The notes: a model not told the origin generated them from the letters alone. 64,000 bases of DNA from Clostridioides difficile (GCA_024919175.1 CP103804.1:620001-684000); one strand, 5' to 3'. Shown: positions 7,790 to 16,922, counted from the first letter of the stretch. Made by a program: numbers and translations.

Positions 7790-9760
7790 TTGAATAAGTT
7801 GCTAAAAGGGGCAGGTTTTTATCTACTTGTTTTTATAATTATAGTAGGTATAGTTCAATTCTCAGGTAAGCCTACAGAAAAAATAAAAGATTTAAAATTT
7901 TCCCAAGTATATAGGGAATTAACAGATGAGAATATATCAAGATTGTACTTTGTAAATCAAACTTCTGTAGAAGGTACTATAAAAGATACAAATACAAAGT
8001 TTAAATCATATGTTCCAACAGAAATAATGGGAGATAAACTTGCAGATGAAGTGTTAGATCAAGCTAAGGCTGGAAAATTAACATTTGGTGGTGAAGCTAA
8101 ACCATCTACACCTTGGTTTGTTGAGATGCTACCTACATTACTGTTAATATTCTTTATGGTAATTCTTTGGTTTGTATTTATGAATCAGTCTCAAGGTGGA
8201 GGCGGAAAGGTTATGAGCTTTGGTAAGTCAAAGGCTAAGGTTCATAAGGATGATGAAAAGACTAGAGTTACGTTTAAAGATGTAGCTGGGCTGGATGAAG
8301 AAAAAGAAGATTTACAAGAAGTAGTAGACTTCTTGAAGAATCCTAAGAAATATATTGAATTAGGGGCAAGGATACCAAAAGGAATGCTTATGGTAGGACC
8401 TCCTGGAACTGGTAAAACATATCTATCAAGAGCAGTTGCTGGAGAAGCAGGAGTGCCATTTTTCAGTATAAGTGGTTCTGATTTCGTTGAGATGTTTGTT
8501 GGGGTTGGGGCTTCAAGAGTAAGAGACTTATTTGAGCAAGCTAAAAAAAGTGCTCCAGCTATAATATTTATAGACGAAATCGATGCAGTTGGTAGAAAAA
8601 GAGGAGCAGGTCTTGGCGGAGGTCATGATGAAAGAGAGCAAACTCTTAATCAACTTCTAGTTGAAATGGATGGATTTGGAGTAAACCAAGGTATAATAAT
8701 CATGGCCGCAACAAATAGACCAGATATACTTGACCCAGCTTTACTTAGACCAGGAAGATTTGACAGACAAGTAGTTGTTGGTACACCAGATGTAAAAGGT
8801 AGAGAAGCTATATTTAAAGTTCACTCTAGAAATAAACCACTAAGTGATGATGTTAAAATGGATGTATTAGCTAGAAGAACACCAGGATTTACTCCTGCTG
8901 ATATAGAAAACTTAATGAATGAAGCTGCAATACTAACAGCTAGAAAAAGAGAAAAGAAAATTAAGATGGAAACTATAGAAGAAGCTATAACAAAGGTTAT
9001 AGCAGGTGTAGCTAAGAAATCAAGAGTAATAAGTGAAAAAGAAAGAAGACTTACAGCATATCATGAAGGAGGGCATGCAGTTTGTGCTCATATACTTGAG
9101 GAAGTGAGTCCTGTTCATCAAGTTACAATAGTACCAAGAGGAAGAGCAGGAGGATTTACAATGCAACTTCCTGTTGAAGATAAATTCTATGCTACTAAAA
9201 ATGAGATGAAAGAAAACATAGTAGTTTTACTTGGAGGTAGAGTAGCAGAAGAGTTAGTGCTAAAAGATGTATCTACAGGAGCATCAAACGACTTAGAAAG
9301 AGTTACAGCTACTGCAAGAAGTATGGTAACAAAATATGGAATGAGTTCTAAACTTGGTCCAATGTCATTTGACAGTGATGATGAAGTATTTTTAGGTAAT
9401 AGTTTTTCAAGTAAGAGAAATTATTCTGAAGAAGTTGCCTTTGAAATAGACCAAGAAACAAAACGTATAGTTGATGGTTCATATGATAAGACAAGAAGTA
9501 TATTGCAAGAAAACATGGATAGACTAGAGTATGTAGCACAAGCCTTACTTATCTATGAAACTTTAGATGCAGATCAATTTATAAAAGCATTTAATAAAGA
9601 ATTACCATTAAATGATATTGAAAATGCAATTACAGAAGAAAATTCTCCTAAAGAAACTGAAGAGCAATTAACTATAAATCTAGAAAAAGATAGAGAAGAA
9701 AGAAACAATGTTGTTGATATAAATAAAAATCAAGAAAATAAATCTGATGAAGATAAATAA
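7790..9760 (+). CDS. ftsH: ATP-dependent zinc metalloprotease FtsH
   Basis: A membrane-bound AAA+ protease that degrades misfolded membrane proteins and regulators. Two membrane segments lie at about residues 7-25 and 113-132. Walker A GPPGTGKT is near residue 203, Walker B IIFIDEIDAVG near 258, and the zinc site HEGGH near 424. The acidic C-terminal tail is low in complexity. TTG 7790 is chosen as start because GAAAGGAGG lies 10 bases upstream and the product then begins MNKLLKGAGFYLL, like other FtsH proteins. An ATG at 7766 would place that ribosome site inside the gene. It follows tilS after a short gap and ends at a large terminator. Confidence 0.95.
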   Translation: MNKLLKGAGFYLLVFIIIVGIVQFSGKPTEKIKDLKFSQVYRELTDENISRLYFVNQTSVEGTIKDTNTKFKSYVPTEIMGDKLADEVLDQAKAGKLTFGGEAKPSTPWFVEMLPTLLLIFFMVILWFVFMNQSQGGGGKVMSFGKSKAKVHKDDEKTRVTFKDVAGLDEEKEDLQEVVDFLKNPKKYIELGARIPKGMLMVGPPGTGKTYLSRAVAGEAGVPFFSISGSDFVEMFVGVGASRVRDLFEQAKKSAPAIIFIDEIDAVGRKRGAGLGGGHDEREQTLNQLLVEMDGFGVNQGIIIMAATNRPDILDPALLRPGRFDRQVVVGTPDVKGREAIFKVHSRNKPLSDDVKMDVLARRTPGFTPADIENLMNEAAILTARKREKKIKMETIEEAITKVIAGVAKKSRVISEKERRLTAYHEGGHAVCAHILEEVSPVHQVTIVPRGRAGGFTMQLPVEDKFYATKNEMKENIVVLLGGRVAEELVLKDVSTGASNDLERVTATARSMVTKYGMSSKLGPMSFDSDDEVFLGNSFSSKRNYSEEVAFEIDQETKRIVDGSYDKTRSILQENMDRLEYVAQALLIYETLDADQFIKAFNKELPLNDIENAITEENSPKETEEQLTINLEKDREERNNVVDINKNQENKSDEDK

Positions 9761-9813
9761 TTTTAAAATATTGATTATTTTAAGAGTATTATCTGTTGAG
9801 GATTAAATATTAA

Positions 9814-9892
9814 GACTGAAAGTATAATATTAAGTTGATAAACAAAGTATATTTGCATATATCAATTTAATTAATACTTTCAGTTTTTTTTG
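9814..9892 (+). terminator. Branched terminator after ftsH
   Basis: An 11-bp outer stem (9814-9824 with 9874-9884) encloses an inner ATTAAGTTGAT-type helix and is followed by an eight-T run. The rest of the 318-bp gap up to birA holds no gene I can support. Confidence 0.8.
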
Positions 9893-10078
9893 TGGTTTTA
9901 TCAAAGATTAGGTAGAATATTAAATTATGGAAATCAATGGTATGGGTATATAAGTTTACTTGTGATAATATATTAAAAAGGAAATTTAAAATTAGTAGTA
10001 TTAAAAATATACTAATAATGTATAATTACTTATTAGAAGAAAATAAGTCATGAAATCATGTCATATTAGAGGTGAAGT

Positions 10079-11056
10079 ATGCGAGAGAAGATAATAGAAA
10101 TTATATTAAATAATAAATCTGAGTTTATTTCGGGTGAAGAGTTGTCAAAGCAATTAGGTGTATCACGTGCAGCTATATGGAAACATATGAAAGCTCTGAA
10201 AGAAGAGGGATATAATATAGAATCTGTAAATAAAAAAGGTTATAGACTAACAGAAAACCCAACTGACTTATTAAGTCCACAGAACATTTACCATAAATTA
10301 GATACAGAGTTTATTGGTAAGAATATTGAACATCTTGATACTGTAGATTCAACCAATGAATACGCAAAAAGAGTGGCTGTGAATAGTATAGATGGAACTG
10401 TTATTTTAAGTGAACATCAAGATATGGGAAAAGGACGATTAGGAAGAACCTGGGATTCCAAACCTCATGAAGGGATTTGGATGAGTATTATTTTAAAACC
10501 AGATATGGAACCATTTAAAGCGCCATTTATAACTTTAATAGCAGGAGCAAGTGTAACACAAGCTTTAAATAATTTAGGGGCAAAGACTTTAATAAAATGG
10601 CCAAATGATGTTATTTTAAATGGGAAAAAAATATGTGGTATACTAACAGAATTGTCTGCTGAGATTGAAAGAACAAATTATGTTGTTCTTGGTATTGGAA
10701 TAAATGTTAAAATAATGGACTTTGAGCCAGAAATAGCTGAGAAAGCTACCTCATTGTATAAAGAAGGATACAAATTGCCTAGAGTAGATATTGTTAGAAA
10801 TGTATTGGCTGAATTTGAAAAGTTATATTTAGATTATACTGTAAATAATTCAAAAGAAGAGACTTTAAAAATATGTAGAGATTATTCTGCCATTATAGAT
10901 AAGAATATATATGTACTAAAAGGAAATGATAAAGAATTAGTTAAATGTTTAGATATAAATGAAGAAGGTAACCTAGTGGTTCAAAGTAGTGATGGAAGTG
11001 TAAAAGAAATTGTTTCAGGTGAAGTTTCTATAAGAGGAGAAAAGGGATATGTATGA
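10079..11056 (+). CDS. birA: Biotin-protein ligase and biotin operon repressor
   Basis: This enzyme activates biotin as biotinyl-AMP and attaches it to carboxyl-carrier proteins. The 325-residue protein also has an N-terminal winged helix-turn-helix (ISGEELSKQLGVSRAAIWKHMKAL, residues 17-40), so it can act as the biotin repressor. The catalytic domain shows GKGRLGRTWDS near residue 118 and KWPNDVILNGKKICGILTE near 180. A C-terminal SH3-like domain follows. The start is preceded by AGAGGTG. Its stop overlaps the start of the following peptidase gene by 8 nt, so the pair is translationally coupled. I saw no biotin operator upstream. Confidence 0.93.
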   Translation: MREKIIEIILNNKSEFISGEELSKQLGVSRAAIWKHMKALKEEGYNIESVNKKGYRLTENPTDLLSPQNIYHKLDTEFIGKNIEHLDTVDSTNEYAKRVAVNSIDGTVILSEHQDMGKGRLGRTWDSKPHEGIWMSIILKPDMEPFKAPFITLIAGASVTQALNNLGAKTLIKWPNDVILNGKKICGILTELSAEIERTNYVVLGIGINVKIMDFEPEIAEKATSLYKEGYKLPRVDIVRNVLAEFEKLYLDYTVNNSKEETLKICRDYSAIIDKNIYVLKGNDKELVKCLDINEEGNLVVQSSDGSVKEIVSGEVSIRGEKGYV

Positions 11057-12008
11057 TAATATTTTGGATATAGAAGGTCTAAAAGTTGGGCAAGTTGAGG
11101 ATAGAAGCGGTCTGACTGGATGTACAGTAGTGATTTGTGAAGATGGTGCAACTTGTGGTGTTGATGTAAGGGGTTCAGCTCCAGGAACTAGAGAAACCGA
11201 TTTATTAGACCCTGTGAATATGGTTCAAAAAGTTCATGCTGTAGTTTTAGCAGGAGGTTCTGCATATGGTCTTGAATCTACTTGTGGAGTAAGTAAGTAC
11301 TTAGAAGAAAAAGGAATTGGTTTTGATGTTGGAGTTGGCAAGGTTCCTATAGTTGTGGGAGCGGTTTTATTTGATTTAGGAGTAGGAGATTTTAAGTGTA
11401 GACCAGATATACAAATGGGTTATAAAGCTTGTGAAGTAGCAAATACAGCTGTTTTAAATCAGGGGAATTATGGAGCAGGATGTGGAGCTACTGTTGGAAA
11501 GATAAGAGGGCAAGAATATGCTATGAAAGGTGGAATAGGAAGTTATTCTATAAAACTTGATAGTGGCTTGATTGTATCTGCATTGATTGCTGTAAATGCT
11601 CTTGGAGATGTTTATGAGGATGGTAAGGTTATAGCAGGTGCTTTAAATGATAAAAAAACAGAAACAATTGATACATACAAATTGATGAAACAAGGTGCAA
11701 GTAAAGGTGGATTTAGCATAGATAATACTACAATTGGAGTTATAGCTACAAATGCTAAGTTAACTAAAGCTGAATGTAAAAAAATATCTCAAATGGGTCA
11801 TGATGGTTATGCAAAAGCTATTTTTCCTATTCATACACCTCATGATGGAGATACAATATTCACAATGTCAAAAGGTGAAATAGAAGCAGATATAACATTA
11901 TTGGGTTCATTGGCTGTAGAGGCTGTGGAAAAAAGTATAATAAATGCAGTAAAAAAAGCTGATAGTGTAGAAAATATAATCGCATATAAAGACATAGTAA
12001 AAAAATAA
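11049..12008 (+). CDS. P1/S58 (DmpA-like) N-terminal-nucleophile hydrolase
   Basis: A 319-residue member of the P1 peptidase family. These proteins split themselves to expose a Ser or Thr nucleophile and then act as aminopeptidases, beta-aminopeptidases or amidases. The N-terminal part reads ILDIEGLKVGQVEDRSGLTGCTVV. The likely self-cleavage site is NTTIGVIATNA near residues 226-236, with Thr as nucleophile, as in the Asn-Thr site of ThnT. GNYGAGCGATVGK, a conserved glycine-rich motif, is near residue 140. The gene overlaps birA and precedes panT and coaX. Substrate is unknown; that setting hints at vitamin or cofactor amides, which is inference. Confidence 0.85.
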   Translation: MYDNILDIEGLKVGQVEDRSGLTGCTVVICEDGATCGVDVRGSAPGTRETDLLDPVNMVQKVHAVVLAGGSAYGLESTCGVSKYLEEKGIGFDVGVGKVPIVVGAVLFDLGVGDFKCRPDIQMGYKACEVANTAVLNQGNYGAGCGATVGKIRGQEYAMKGGIGSYSIKLDSGLIVSALIAVNALGDVYEDGKVIAGALNDKKTETIDTYKLMKQGASKGGFSIDNTTIGVIATNAKLTKAECKKISQMGHDGYAKAIFPIHTPHDGDTIFTMSKGEIEADITLLGSLAVEAVEKSIINAVKKADSVENIIAYKDIVKK

Positions 12009-12036
12009 GAAATATGATGAAATTAGCATATTTTTC

Positions 12037-12054
12037 TTGTCAAATTGTTGACAA
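12037..12054. promoter_or_regulatory. Operator-like inverted repeat on the panT promoter
   Basis: TTGTCAA-ATTG-TTGACAA is a perfect 7-bp inverted repeat with a 4-nt centre. Its right arm contains the -35 hexamer of the panT promoter, so a protein bound here would be expected to block RNA polymerase. Confidence 0.55.
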
Positions 12055-12076
12055 TGGCAACTCATCTTGATAAAAT
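12048..12076 (+). promoter_or_regulatory. Sigma-A type promoter for panT-coaX
   Basis: TTGACA at 12048-12053, a 17-base spacer and TAAAAT at 12071-12076 give a near-consensus housekeeping promoter. Transcription would start near 12083, leaving a leader of about 120 nt before the panT start codon. Confidence 0.75.
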
Positions 12077-12082
12077 TATTCT

Positions 12083-12204
12083 TGTTAGAGCGGGCATCCT
12101 GAAAGTAGTAGCCTGACTCATAATGATAAGAAACAAAAGTAAGAAAAATCAAAAAATTAAGTAGTCCGGCATCGTTAGTGAGCTGGAACGGAGGTGTATT
12201 TTTT
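12083..12204 (+). promoter_or_regulatory. Structured 5' leader of panT, candidate regulatory RNA
   Basis: Hairpin 1 pairs GAG and GGGC (12088-12095) with GCCT and CTC (12111-12119). Hairpin 2 pairs CCGGC (12166-12170) with GCTGG (12182-12186), just 3 nt before the GGAGG ribosome site (12190-12194). A third helix, GCCTGACT (12111-12118) with AGTCCGGC (12163-12170), has 7 of 8 pairs and cannot coexist with the other two. That layout is typical of a translational switch. It does not match any riboswitch consensus I know. Ligand and function are unknown. Confidence 0.45.
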
Positions 12205-12795
12205 ATGATGAACACAAGTGCATCAGTAAGAAAAGTAAATGTAAGAAAGATGACTATAATAGGAGTACTATCAGCTATTTCTATTATGCTATCTATGACT
12301 CCATTGGGATTTATTCCAGTTGGACCTACAAAAGCAACTATAATGCATATACCAGTTATTATTGGAGCTATTATGGAAGGACCAATAGTTGGGGCAGCAA
12401 TAGGCTTCATATTTGGAGTATCAAGTCTTTTAAATGCTATAATAAACCCAACAGTAACATCTTTTGTTTTTATAAATCCACTAGTTTCAATATTGCCAAG
12501 AGTTATGATAGGTATATTGGCTTACTATGTATATCAACTAATACTCAAAGCTACAAATAAGGTATACATATCTGGATTAATTACAGGAGCTGTAGGTTCT
12601 TTGTTAAATACAGCTGGAGTTTTAGGAATGATATATGTCTTATATGCTGACAAGTATCTTCAAGCGATGGGTCAAAATGGTTCAGCAGGAAAGGTTATAA
12701 TGGCTCTTGCCGCAGCAAATGGAGTACCAGAAGCAATAGTAGGAGCTTTAGTAGTAGCTGCCGTTGCTGCTGTACTTAAGAAAAGCAAAAAATAG
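12205..12795 (+). CDS. panT: ECF transporter S component, probably for pantothenate (PanT)
   Basis: An integral membrane protein of 196 residues with about six hydrophobic helices. It is the substrate-binding S component of an energy-coupling-factor vitamin transporter. It reads VRKMTIIGVLSAISIMLSM near the N-terminus, then FIPVGPTKATIMHIPVIIGAIMEGP, typical of the family. It carries no ATPase, so it must share the general EcfAA'T module encoded elsewhere. The pantothenate call rests on the neighbouring coaX gene 18 nt downstream. ATG 12205 follows GGAGG by 10 bases; a GTG at 12178 is in frame but lies inside the leader hairpin. Regulation by the leader and the operator-like repeat is likely. 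Confidence 0.8.
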   Translation: MMNTSASVRKVNVRKMTIIGVLSAISIMLSMTPLGFIPVGPTKATIMHIPVIIGAIMEGPIVGAAIGFIFGVSSLLNAIINPTVTSFVFINPLVSILPRVMIGILAYYVYQLILKATNKVYISGLITGAVGSLLNTAGVLGMIYVLYADKYLQAMGQNGSAGKVIMALAAANGVPEAIVGALVVAAVAAVLKKSKK

Positions 12796-12813
12796 AAAGA
12801 AGGTTAATGACAT

Positions 12814-13584
12814 ATGCTTCTAGTATTTGATGTTGGAAATACTAATATGGTTTTAGGTATATATAAAGGTGACAAGTTAGTTAATTATTGGAGAATTAAA
12901 ACAGATAAGGAAAAAACATCTGATGAATATGGAATTCTAATAAGTAGCTTATTTAAGTATGATGATGTGGATATAAATGCTATTGATGATGTAATAATAT
13001 CGTCTGTAGTTCCAAATGTTATGCATTCTCTTGAAAATTTTTGTATAAAATACTGTAAAAAGCATCCATTGATAGTAGGTCCAGGCATAAAAACAGGTCT
13101 AAATATAAAATATGATAATCCAAAACAAGTTGGAGCAGACAGGATAGTTAATGCTGTAGCAGGCATAGAAAAATATGGAGCACCAAGTATACTTGTAGAT
13201 TTTGGAACAGCAACTACATTTTGTGCTATTTCTGAAAAAGGTGAATACTTAGGAGGTACAATAGCACCAGGAATAAAAATATCTAGTGAGGCATTATTCC
13301 AAAGTGCATCTAAATTACCTAGAGTAGAATTAGCAAAACCAGGTATGACTATTTGTAAAAGCACTGTATCGGCTATGCAATCTGGCATAATTTATGGATA
13401 TGTAGGTTTAGTTGATAAAATAATAGATATGATGAAAAAAGAATTAAATCGTGATGATGTTAAGGTTATAGCCACAGGTGGACTAGCTAAACTAATTGCT
13501 TCAGAAACAAAAAGTATAGATTATGTAGATGGTTTTTTAACGCTAGAAGGATTGAGAATAATATATGAAAAAAACCAAGAATAA
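12814..13584 (+). CDS. coaX: Type III pantothenate kinase
   Basis: CoaX phosphorylates pantothenate, the first step of coenzyme A synthesis. The 256-residue protein shows the ASKHA-fold motifs of type III kinases. These are LLVFDVGNTNMVLGIY at the N-terminus (phosphate loop with the catalytic Asp), QVGADRIVNAVAG near residue 105, and ILVDFGTATTFCAI near residue 130. The gene follows panT with an AAGAAGG ribosome site and ends at a strong terminator, so panT and coaX form a two-gene pantothenate unit. This kinase type is insensitive to CoA feedback and usually needs a monovalent cation. Confidence 0.95.
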   Translation: MLLVFDVGNTNMVLGIYKGDKLVNYWRIKTDKEKTSDEYGILISSLFKYDDVDINAIDDVIISSVVPNVMHSLENFCIKYCKKHPLIVGPGIKTGLNIKYDNPKQVGADRIVNAVAGIEKYGAPSILVDFGTATTFCAISEKGEYLGGTIAPGIKISSEALFQSASKLPRVELAKPGMTICKSTVSAMQSGIIYGYVGLVDKIIDMMKKELNRDDVKVIATGGLAKLIASETKSIDYVDGFLTLEGLRIIYEKNQE

Positions 13585-13591
13585 TTAATAC

Positions 13592-13625
13592 AGGGAATTG
13601 GATTATATATCCAATTCCCTTTTTA
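13592..13625 (+). terminator. Terminator after coaX
   Basis: AGGGAATTGGAT (13592-13603) pairs perfectly with ATCCAATTCCCT (13609-13620), followed by a T run. Confidence 0.9.
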
Positions 13626-13720
13626 TGATAGTTTTTTAGTGTTATGTGGTATATTATAATGAGGCAGTACAGGTTTAGAAGTAAAATCAAAAAAACAAAG
13701 GAAAAAATAGGAGAAAAACG

Positions 13721-14689
13721 ATGAAAGTAGGAAATTTAGAATTAAAAAATAAAGTTTTTCTATCACCTATGGCAGGTGTAACAGACCTTCCATTTAGATT
13801 AATTTGTAAAGAACAAGAATGTGGACTTTTATATACAGAAATGATAAATGGTAAGGCACTTTGCTATGATGATGAAAATACTAAAAAAATGCTTAAGATA
13901 GAAAAAGAAGAACATCCTGTAGCTGTTCAGATATTTGGTTCTGAACCAGATTTTATGGGAAGAGCAGCAGAAATAATGAATGAATATCCAAATGAAATCC
14001 TCGATATAAATATGGGATGTCCAGCTCCAAAAGTAGTTAAAAATGGGGATGGTTCAGCACTTATGAAAAATCCTAAACTTGCAGAGCAGGTATTAAAGGC
14101 AGTAGTGAAGAATTCAAATAAACCAGTTACTTTAAAAATAAGAAAGGGATGGGATGACGATAGTGTAAATGCTGTTGAGATAGCAAAGATAGCAGAAGCT
14201 TGTGGAATAAGTGCTTTAGCAATACATGGAAGAACAAGAGAACAATATTATACAGGTAAAGCAGATTGGGATATAATTACAGATATTAAGAAAAATTTAA
14301 ATATACCTGTTATAGGAAATGGTGATGTATTTACAATAGAAGATTCAATAAATATGTTAGACAAAACAGGTTGTGATGCTATAATGATAGGTAGGGGTGC
14401 TCAGGGTAACCCATGGATATTTAAAAGAATAAGCCATTATATGAATACAGGCGAGATTTTACCAGAGCCAACTCTTAACGAAAAAATAAGTACTGCCATC
14501 AAACATTTAAAGCTTGCAGTAGAAGAACATGGAGAGTATGTGGCTGTAAGGGAAATGAGAAAACACATCGCTTGGTATTTAAAAGGTCTTAGAAACTCTG
14601 CAAGACTAAGAGATGAAATTAATAAAATAGAAGACTATCAAGAAGTTGTGTCGAAATTGGAGTACTATATGGAAGACTCCTTGACATAA
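13721..14689 (+). CDS. dusB: tRNA-dihydrouridine synthase
   Basis: This FMN-dependent enzyme reduces uridine to dihydrouridine in the tRNA D loop. The 322-residue protein has a TIM barrel with VFLSPMAGVTDLPFRLI at the N-terminus. The catalytic cysteine lies in the conserved stretch DINMGCPAPKVVKNGDGSA near residue 98, and the FMN-phosphate motifs are GNGDVFT and IMIGRGAQGNPWIF. A helical C-terminal domain follows (about residues 245-322). In Bacillus a dus gene also lies just before greA and lysS, and dusB-greA-lysS is kept here. A good AGGAG site precedes the start. Confidence 0.93.
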   Translation: MKVGNLELKNKVFLSPMAGVTDLPFRLICKEQECGLLYTEMINGKALCYDDENTKKMLKIEKEEHPVAVQIFGSEPDFMGRAAEIMNEYPNEILDINMGCPAPKVVKNGDGSALMKNPKLAEQVLKAVVKNSNKPVTLKIRKGWDDDSVNAVEIAKIAEACGISALAIHGRTREQYYTGKADWDIITDIKKNLNIPVIGNGDVFTIEDSINMLDKTGCDAIMIGRGAQGNPWIFKRISHYMNTGEILPEPTLNEKISTAIKHLKLAVEEHGEYVAVREMRKHIAWYLKGLRNSARLRDEINKIEDYQEVVSKLEYYMEDSLT

Positions 14690-14797
14690 AAATAATAGTG
14701 ACTTATAATATAGCGCATAAATTAAAAATAGATTATAAAAATTTTAAAATATAATTAGGAAAATTCCTAAGAAATTTGTGAAGGAGTTGTATTTATA

Positions 14798-15277
14798 ATG
14801 GAAGAGAATAAAGAGTTTTTATTGACACAAGAGGGATACAATAAATTAGAAGAAGAATTAGAGAATTTAAAGGTTGTAAAGAGAAAAGAAGTTGCAGAGA
14901 GAATCAAGGTTGCTATATCTTTTGGTGACTTATCTGAAAATGCTGAGTACGATGAAGCTAAAAAGGAACAGGCACAAGTTGAAGAAAGAATCTTAAAATT
15001 AGAAAATATGGTTAGAAAAGCTGTTATCATAGATGAAAGCAAAATAGACCTTAATGTTGTTACAATAGGTTCAATAGTTAAAGTTAAAGATTTAGAATTT
15101 GATGAAGATGTTGAATATACTATAGTTGGTTCAACAGAAGCAGACCCATATGATGGTAAAATATCAAACGAATCTCCTGTAGGAAAAGCGCTTTTAGGAA
15201 GAGCTGCCAAAGAGGTTGTAGAAGTGCAAGTTCCTGATGGAGTTGCTAAGTTTGAAATATTAGAAATAAGAAGATAA
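14798..15277 (+). CDS. greA: Transcription elongation factor GreA
   Basis: GreA stimulates RNA polymerase to cleave backtracked transcripts. The 159-residue protein has the expected N-terminal coiled coil. Its acidic tip is GDLSENAEYDEAKKEQAQ at about residues 44-61. A C-terminal FKBP-like domain follows (SIVKVKDLEF through PVGKALLGRAAKEVVEVQVPDG). It starts after GAAGGAG and lies 14 nt before lysS, so the two genes are one transcript. Confidence 0.96.
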   Translation: MEENKEFLLTQEGYNKLEEELENLKVVKRKEVAERIKVAISFGDLSENAEYDEAKKEQAQVEERILKLENMVRKAVIIDESKIDLNVVTIGSIVKVKDLEFDEDVEYTIVGSTEADPYDGKISNESPVGKALLGRAAKEVVEVQVPDGVAKFEILEIRR

Positions 15278-15291
15278 TCTGGAGGAAAAAA

Positions 15292-16821
15292 ATGAAAAAT
15301 AATCAACAAAGTAATGAAGAAGCACAAATTCAAGAAGACCTTAGTGAAGTACTTCAAGTAAGAAGAGATAAACTAAAAAAATTACAAGAGTCAGGTAGAG
15401 ACCCTTTTAAAGAAAGTAGATATGATAGAACTCATTATTCTATGGAAATAAAAGATAACTTTGAAGCTCTTGAAGGTCAAACTACAAAAGTAGCAGGACG
15501 TATAATGAGCAAGAGAATACAAGGTAAAGCTGGTTTTATAGATATTCAAGACCAAGAAGGAAGAATTCAATCTTATGTAAGACTAGATGCTATAGGGGAA
15601 GAAGAATATAGTGTATTTTCAACATATGATATTGGAGATATAGTTGGTATTGAAGGGGAAATATTTAGAACTAAAAAGGGAGAAATATCTGTAAAGGCTA
15701 AATCTGTAGTATTACTATGCAAATCTTTACAAGTTTTACCAGAAAAATATCATGGATTAAAAGATCAAGAACTAAGATATAGACAAAGATATGTTGATTT
15801 AATAGTAAATCCAGAAGTAAAAAATGCCTTTTTAATTAGAACGAAAGCATTAAAAGCATTGAGAGCATATTTAGATGACAGAGGATTTTTAGAAGTTGAA
15901 ACTCCAATATTAAATACTATAGCTGGTGGAGCAAATGCTAGACCTTTTATAACTAACCATAACACTTTACATATACCAATGTATTTAAGAATAGCAAACG
16001 AATTATACTTAAAGAGACTTATTGTTGGTGGATTTGATAAAGTTTATGAAATGGGAAGAATGTTTAGAAATGAAGGAATGGATTTGAAACATAATCCTGA
16101 ATATACAGCTATAGAACTATATCAAGCATATGCAGACTACACTGATATGATGGAGATAACAGAAAATGTTGTTGCACATATGGCTGAAGTTGCTACAGGA
16201 AGTATGATAATCAACTATCAAGGAACAGAAATAAACTTTACACCTCCTTGGAAGAGAATGACTATGGAAGATTGTGTAAAGGAATATTCTGGTGTAGATT
16301 TTTCTACAATAAATACTGATGAAGAAGCATTAGAAGTTGCTAGAGAAAAAGGAATAGAAATAAAACCTGGAATGAGAAGAGGGGAAGTAATAAATGCTTT
16401 CTTTGAAGAGTTTGGAGAAGATAAATTAATCCAACCAACATTTATAACACATCACCCAGTTGAAGTATCTCCATTATCTAAGAGAAACGCTGAAGACCCA
16501 AGAAGAACTGATAGATTTGAAGCTTTTGCTAATAAGTGGGAGTTAGCTAATGCATTTTCTGAGCTTAATGACCCAATTGACCAAAAAGGAAGATTTATGG
16601 ACCAATTGAGAAAAAGAGAATTAGGTGATGATGAAGCTTTTGAAATGGATGATGACTTCTTAAAAGCATTAGAAGTAGGTTTACCTCCTACAGGTGGACT
16701 AGGAATAGGCATAGATAGAGTTATTATGCTATTAACTAATTCTCCATCTATAAGAGACGTATTATTATTCCCAACTATGAAACCTATTGATAATAATCAA
16801 AATAAAGAAGAAGAAGAATAA
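15292..16821 (+). CDS. lysS: Lysyl-tRNA synthetase, class II
   Basis: LysS charges tRNA-Lys in the cytosol. The 509-residue protein has an N-terminal OB-fold anticodon-binding domain (TKVAGRIMSKRIQGKAGFIDI near residue 65). The class II catalytic core follows, with motif 2 at EMGRMFRNEGMDLKHNPEYT near residue 255 and motif 3 GLPPTGGLGIGIDRVIM near residue 465. GGAGG precedes the ATG. There is no T-box leader between greA and lysS, in contrast to metG in this window. A branched terminator follows. Confidence 0.97.
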   Translation: MKNNQQSNEEAQIQEDLSEVLQVRRDKLKKLQESGRDPFKESRYDRTHYSMEIKDNFEALEGQTTKVAGRIMSKRIQGKAGFIDIQDQEGRIQSYVRLDAIGEEEYSVFSTYDIGDIVGIEGEIFRTKKGEISVKAKSVVLLCKSLQVLPEKYHGLKDQELRYRQRYVDLIVNPEVKNAFLIRTKALKALRAYLDDRGFLEVETPILNTIAGGANARPFITNHNTLHIPMYLRIANELYLKRLIVGGFDKVYEMGRMFRNEGMDLKHNPEYTAIELYQAYADYTDMMEITENVVAHMAEVATGSMIINYQGTEINFTPPWKRMTMEDCVKEYSGVDFSTINTDEEALEVAREKGIEIKPGMRRGEVINAFFEEFGEDKLIQPTFITHHPVEVSPLSKRNAEDPRRTDRFEAFANKWELANAFSELNDPIDQKGRFMDQLRKRELGDDEAFEMDDDFLKALEVGLPPTGGLGIGIDRVIMLLTNSPSIRDVLLFPTMKPIDNNQNKEEEE

Positions 16822-16829
16822 AAAATACG

Positions 16830-16922
16830 AGCATTCTACTAAGTTTTAAATATAATAGAGCTATTAAATTATCAATAAATAGCTTTATTTTATTTAAAAT
16901 GTCAATGTAGAATGCTTTTTAT
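16830..16922 (+). terminator. Branched terminator after lysS
   Basis: AGCATTCTAC (16830-16839) pairs with GTAGAATGCT (16907-16916) and is followed by T residues. The loop holds a second hairpin built from AGCTATT and AATAGCT. Confidence 0.75.

Noticed and set aside
12083..12204. TPP, THF, FMN or preQ1 riboswitch in the panT leader
   Set aside because: None of the conserved core sequences of these classes (for example CTGAGA for TPP) was found; only a new or protein-free leader structure remains.
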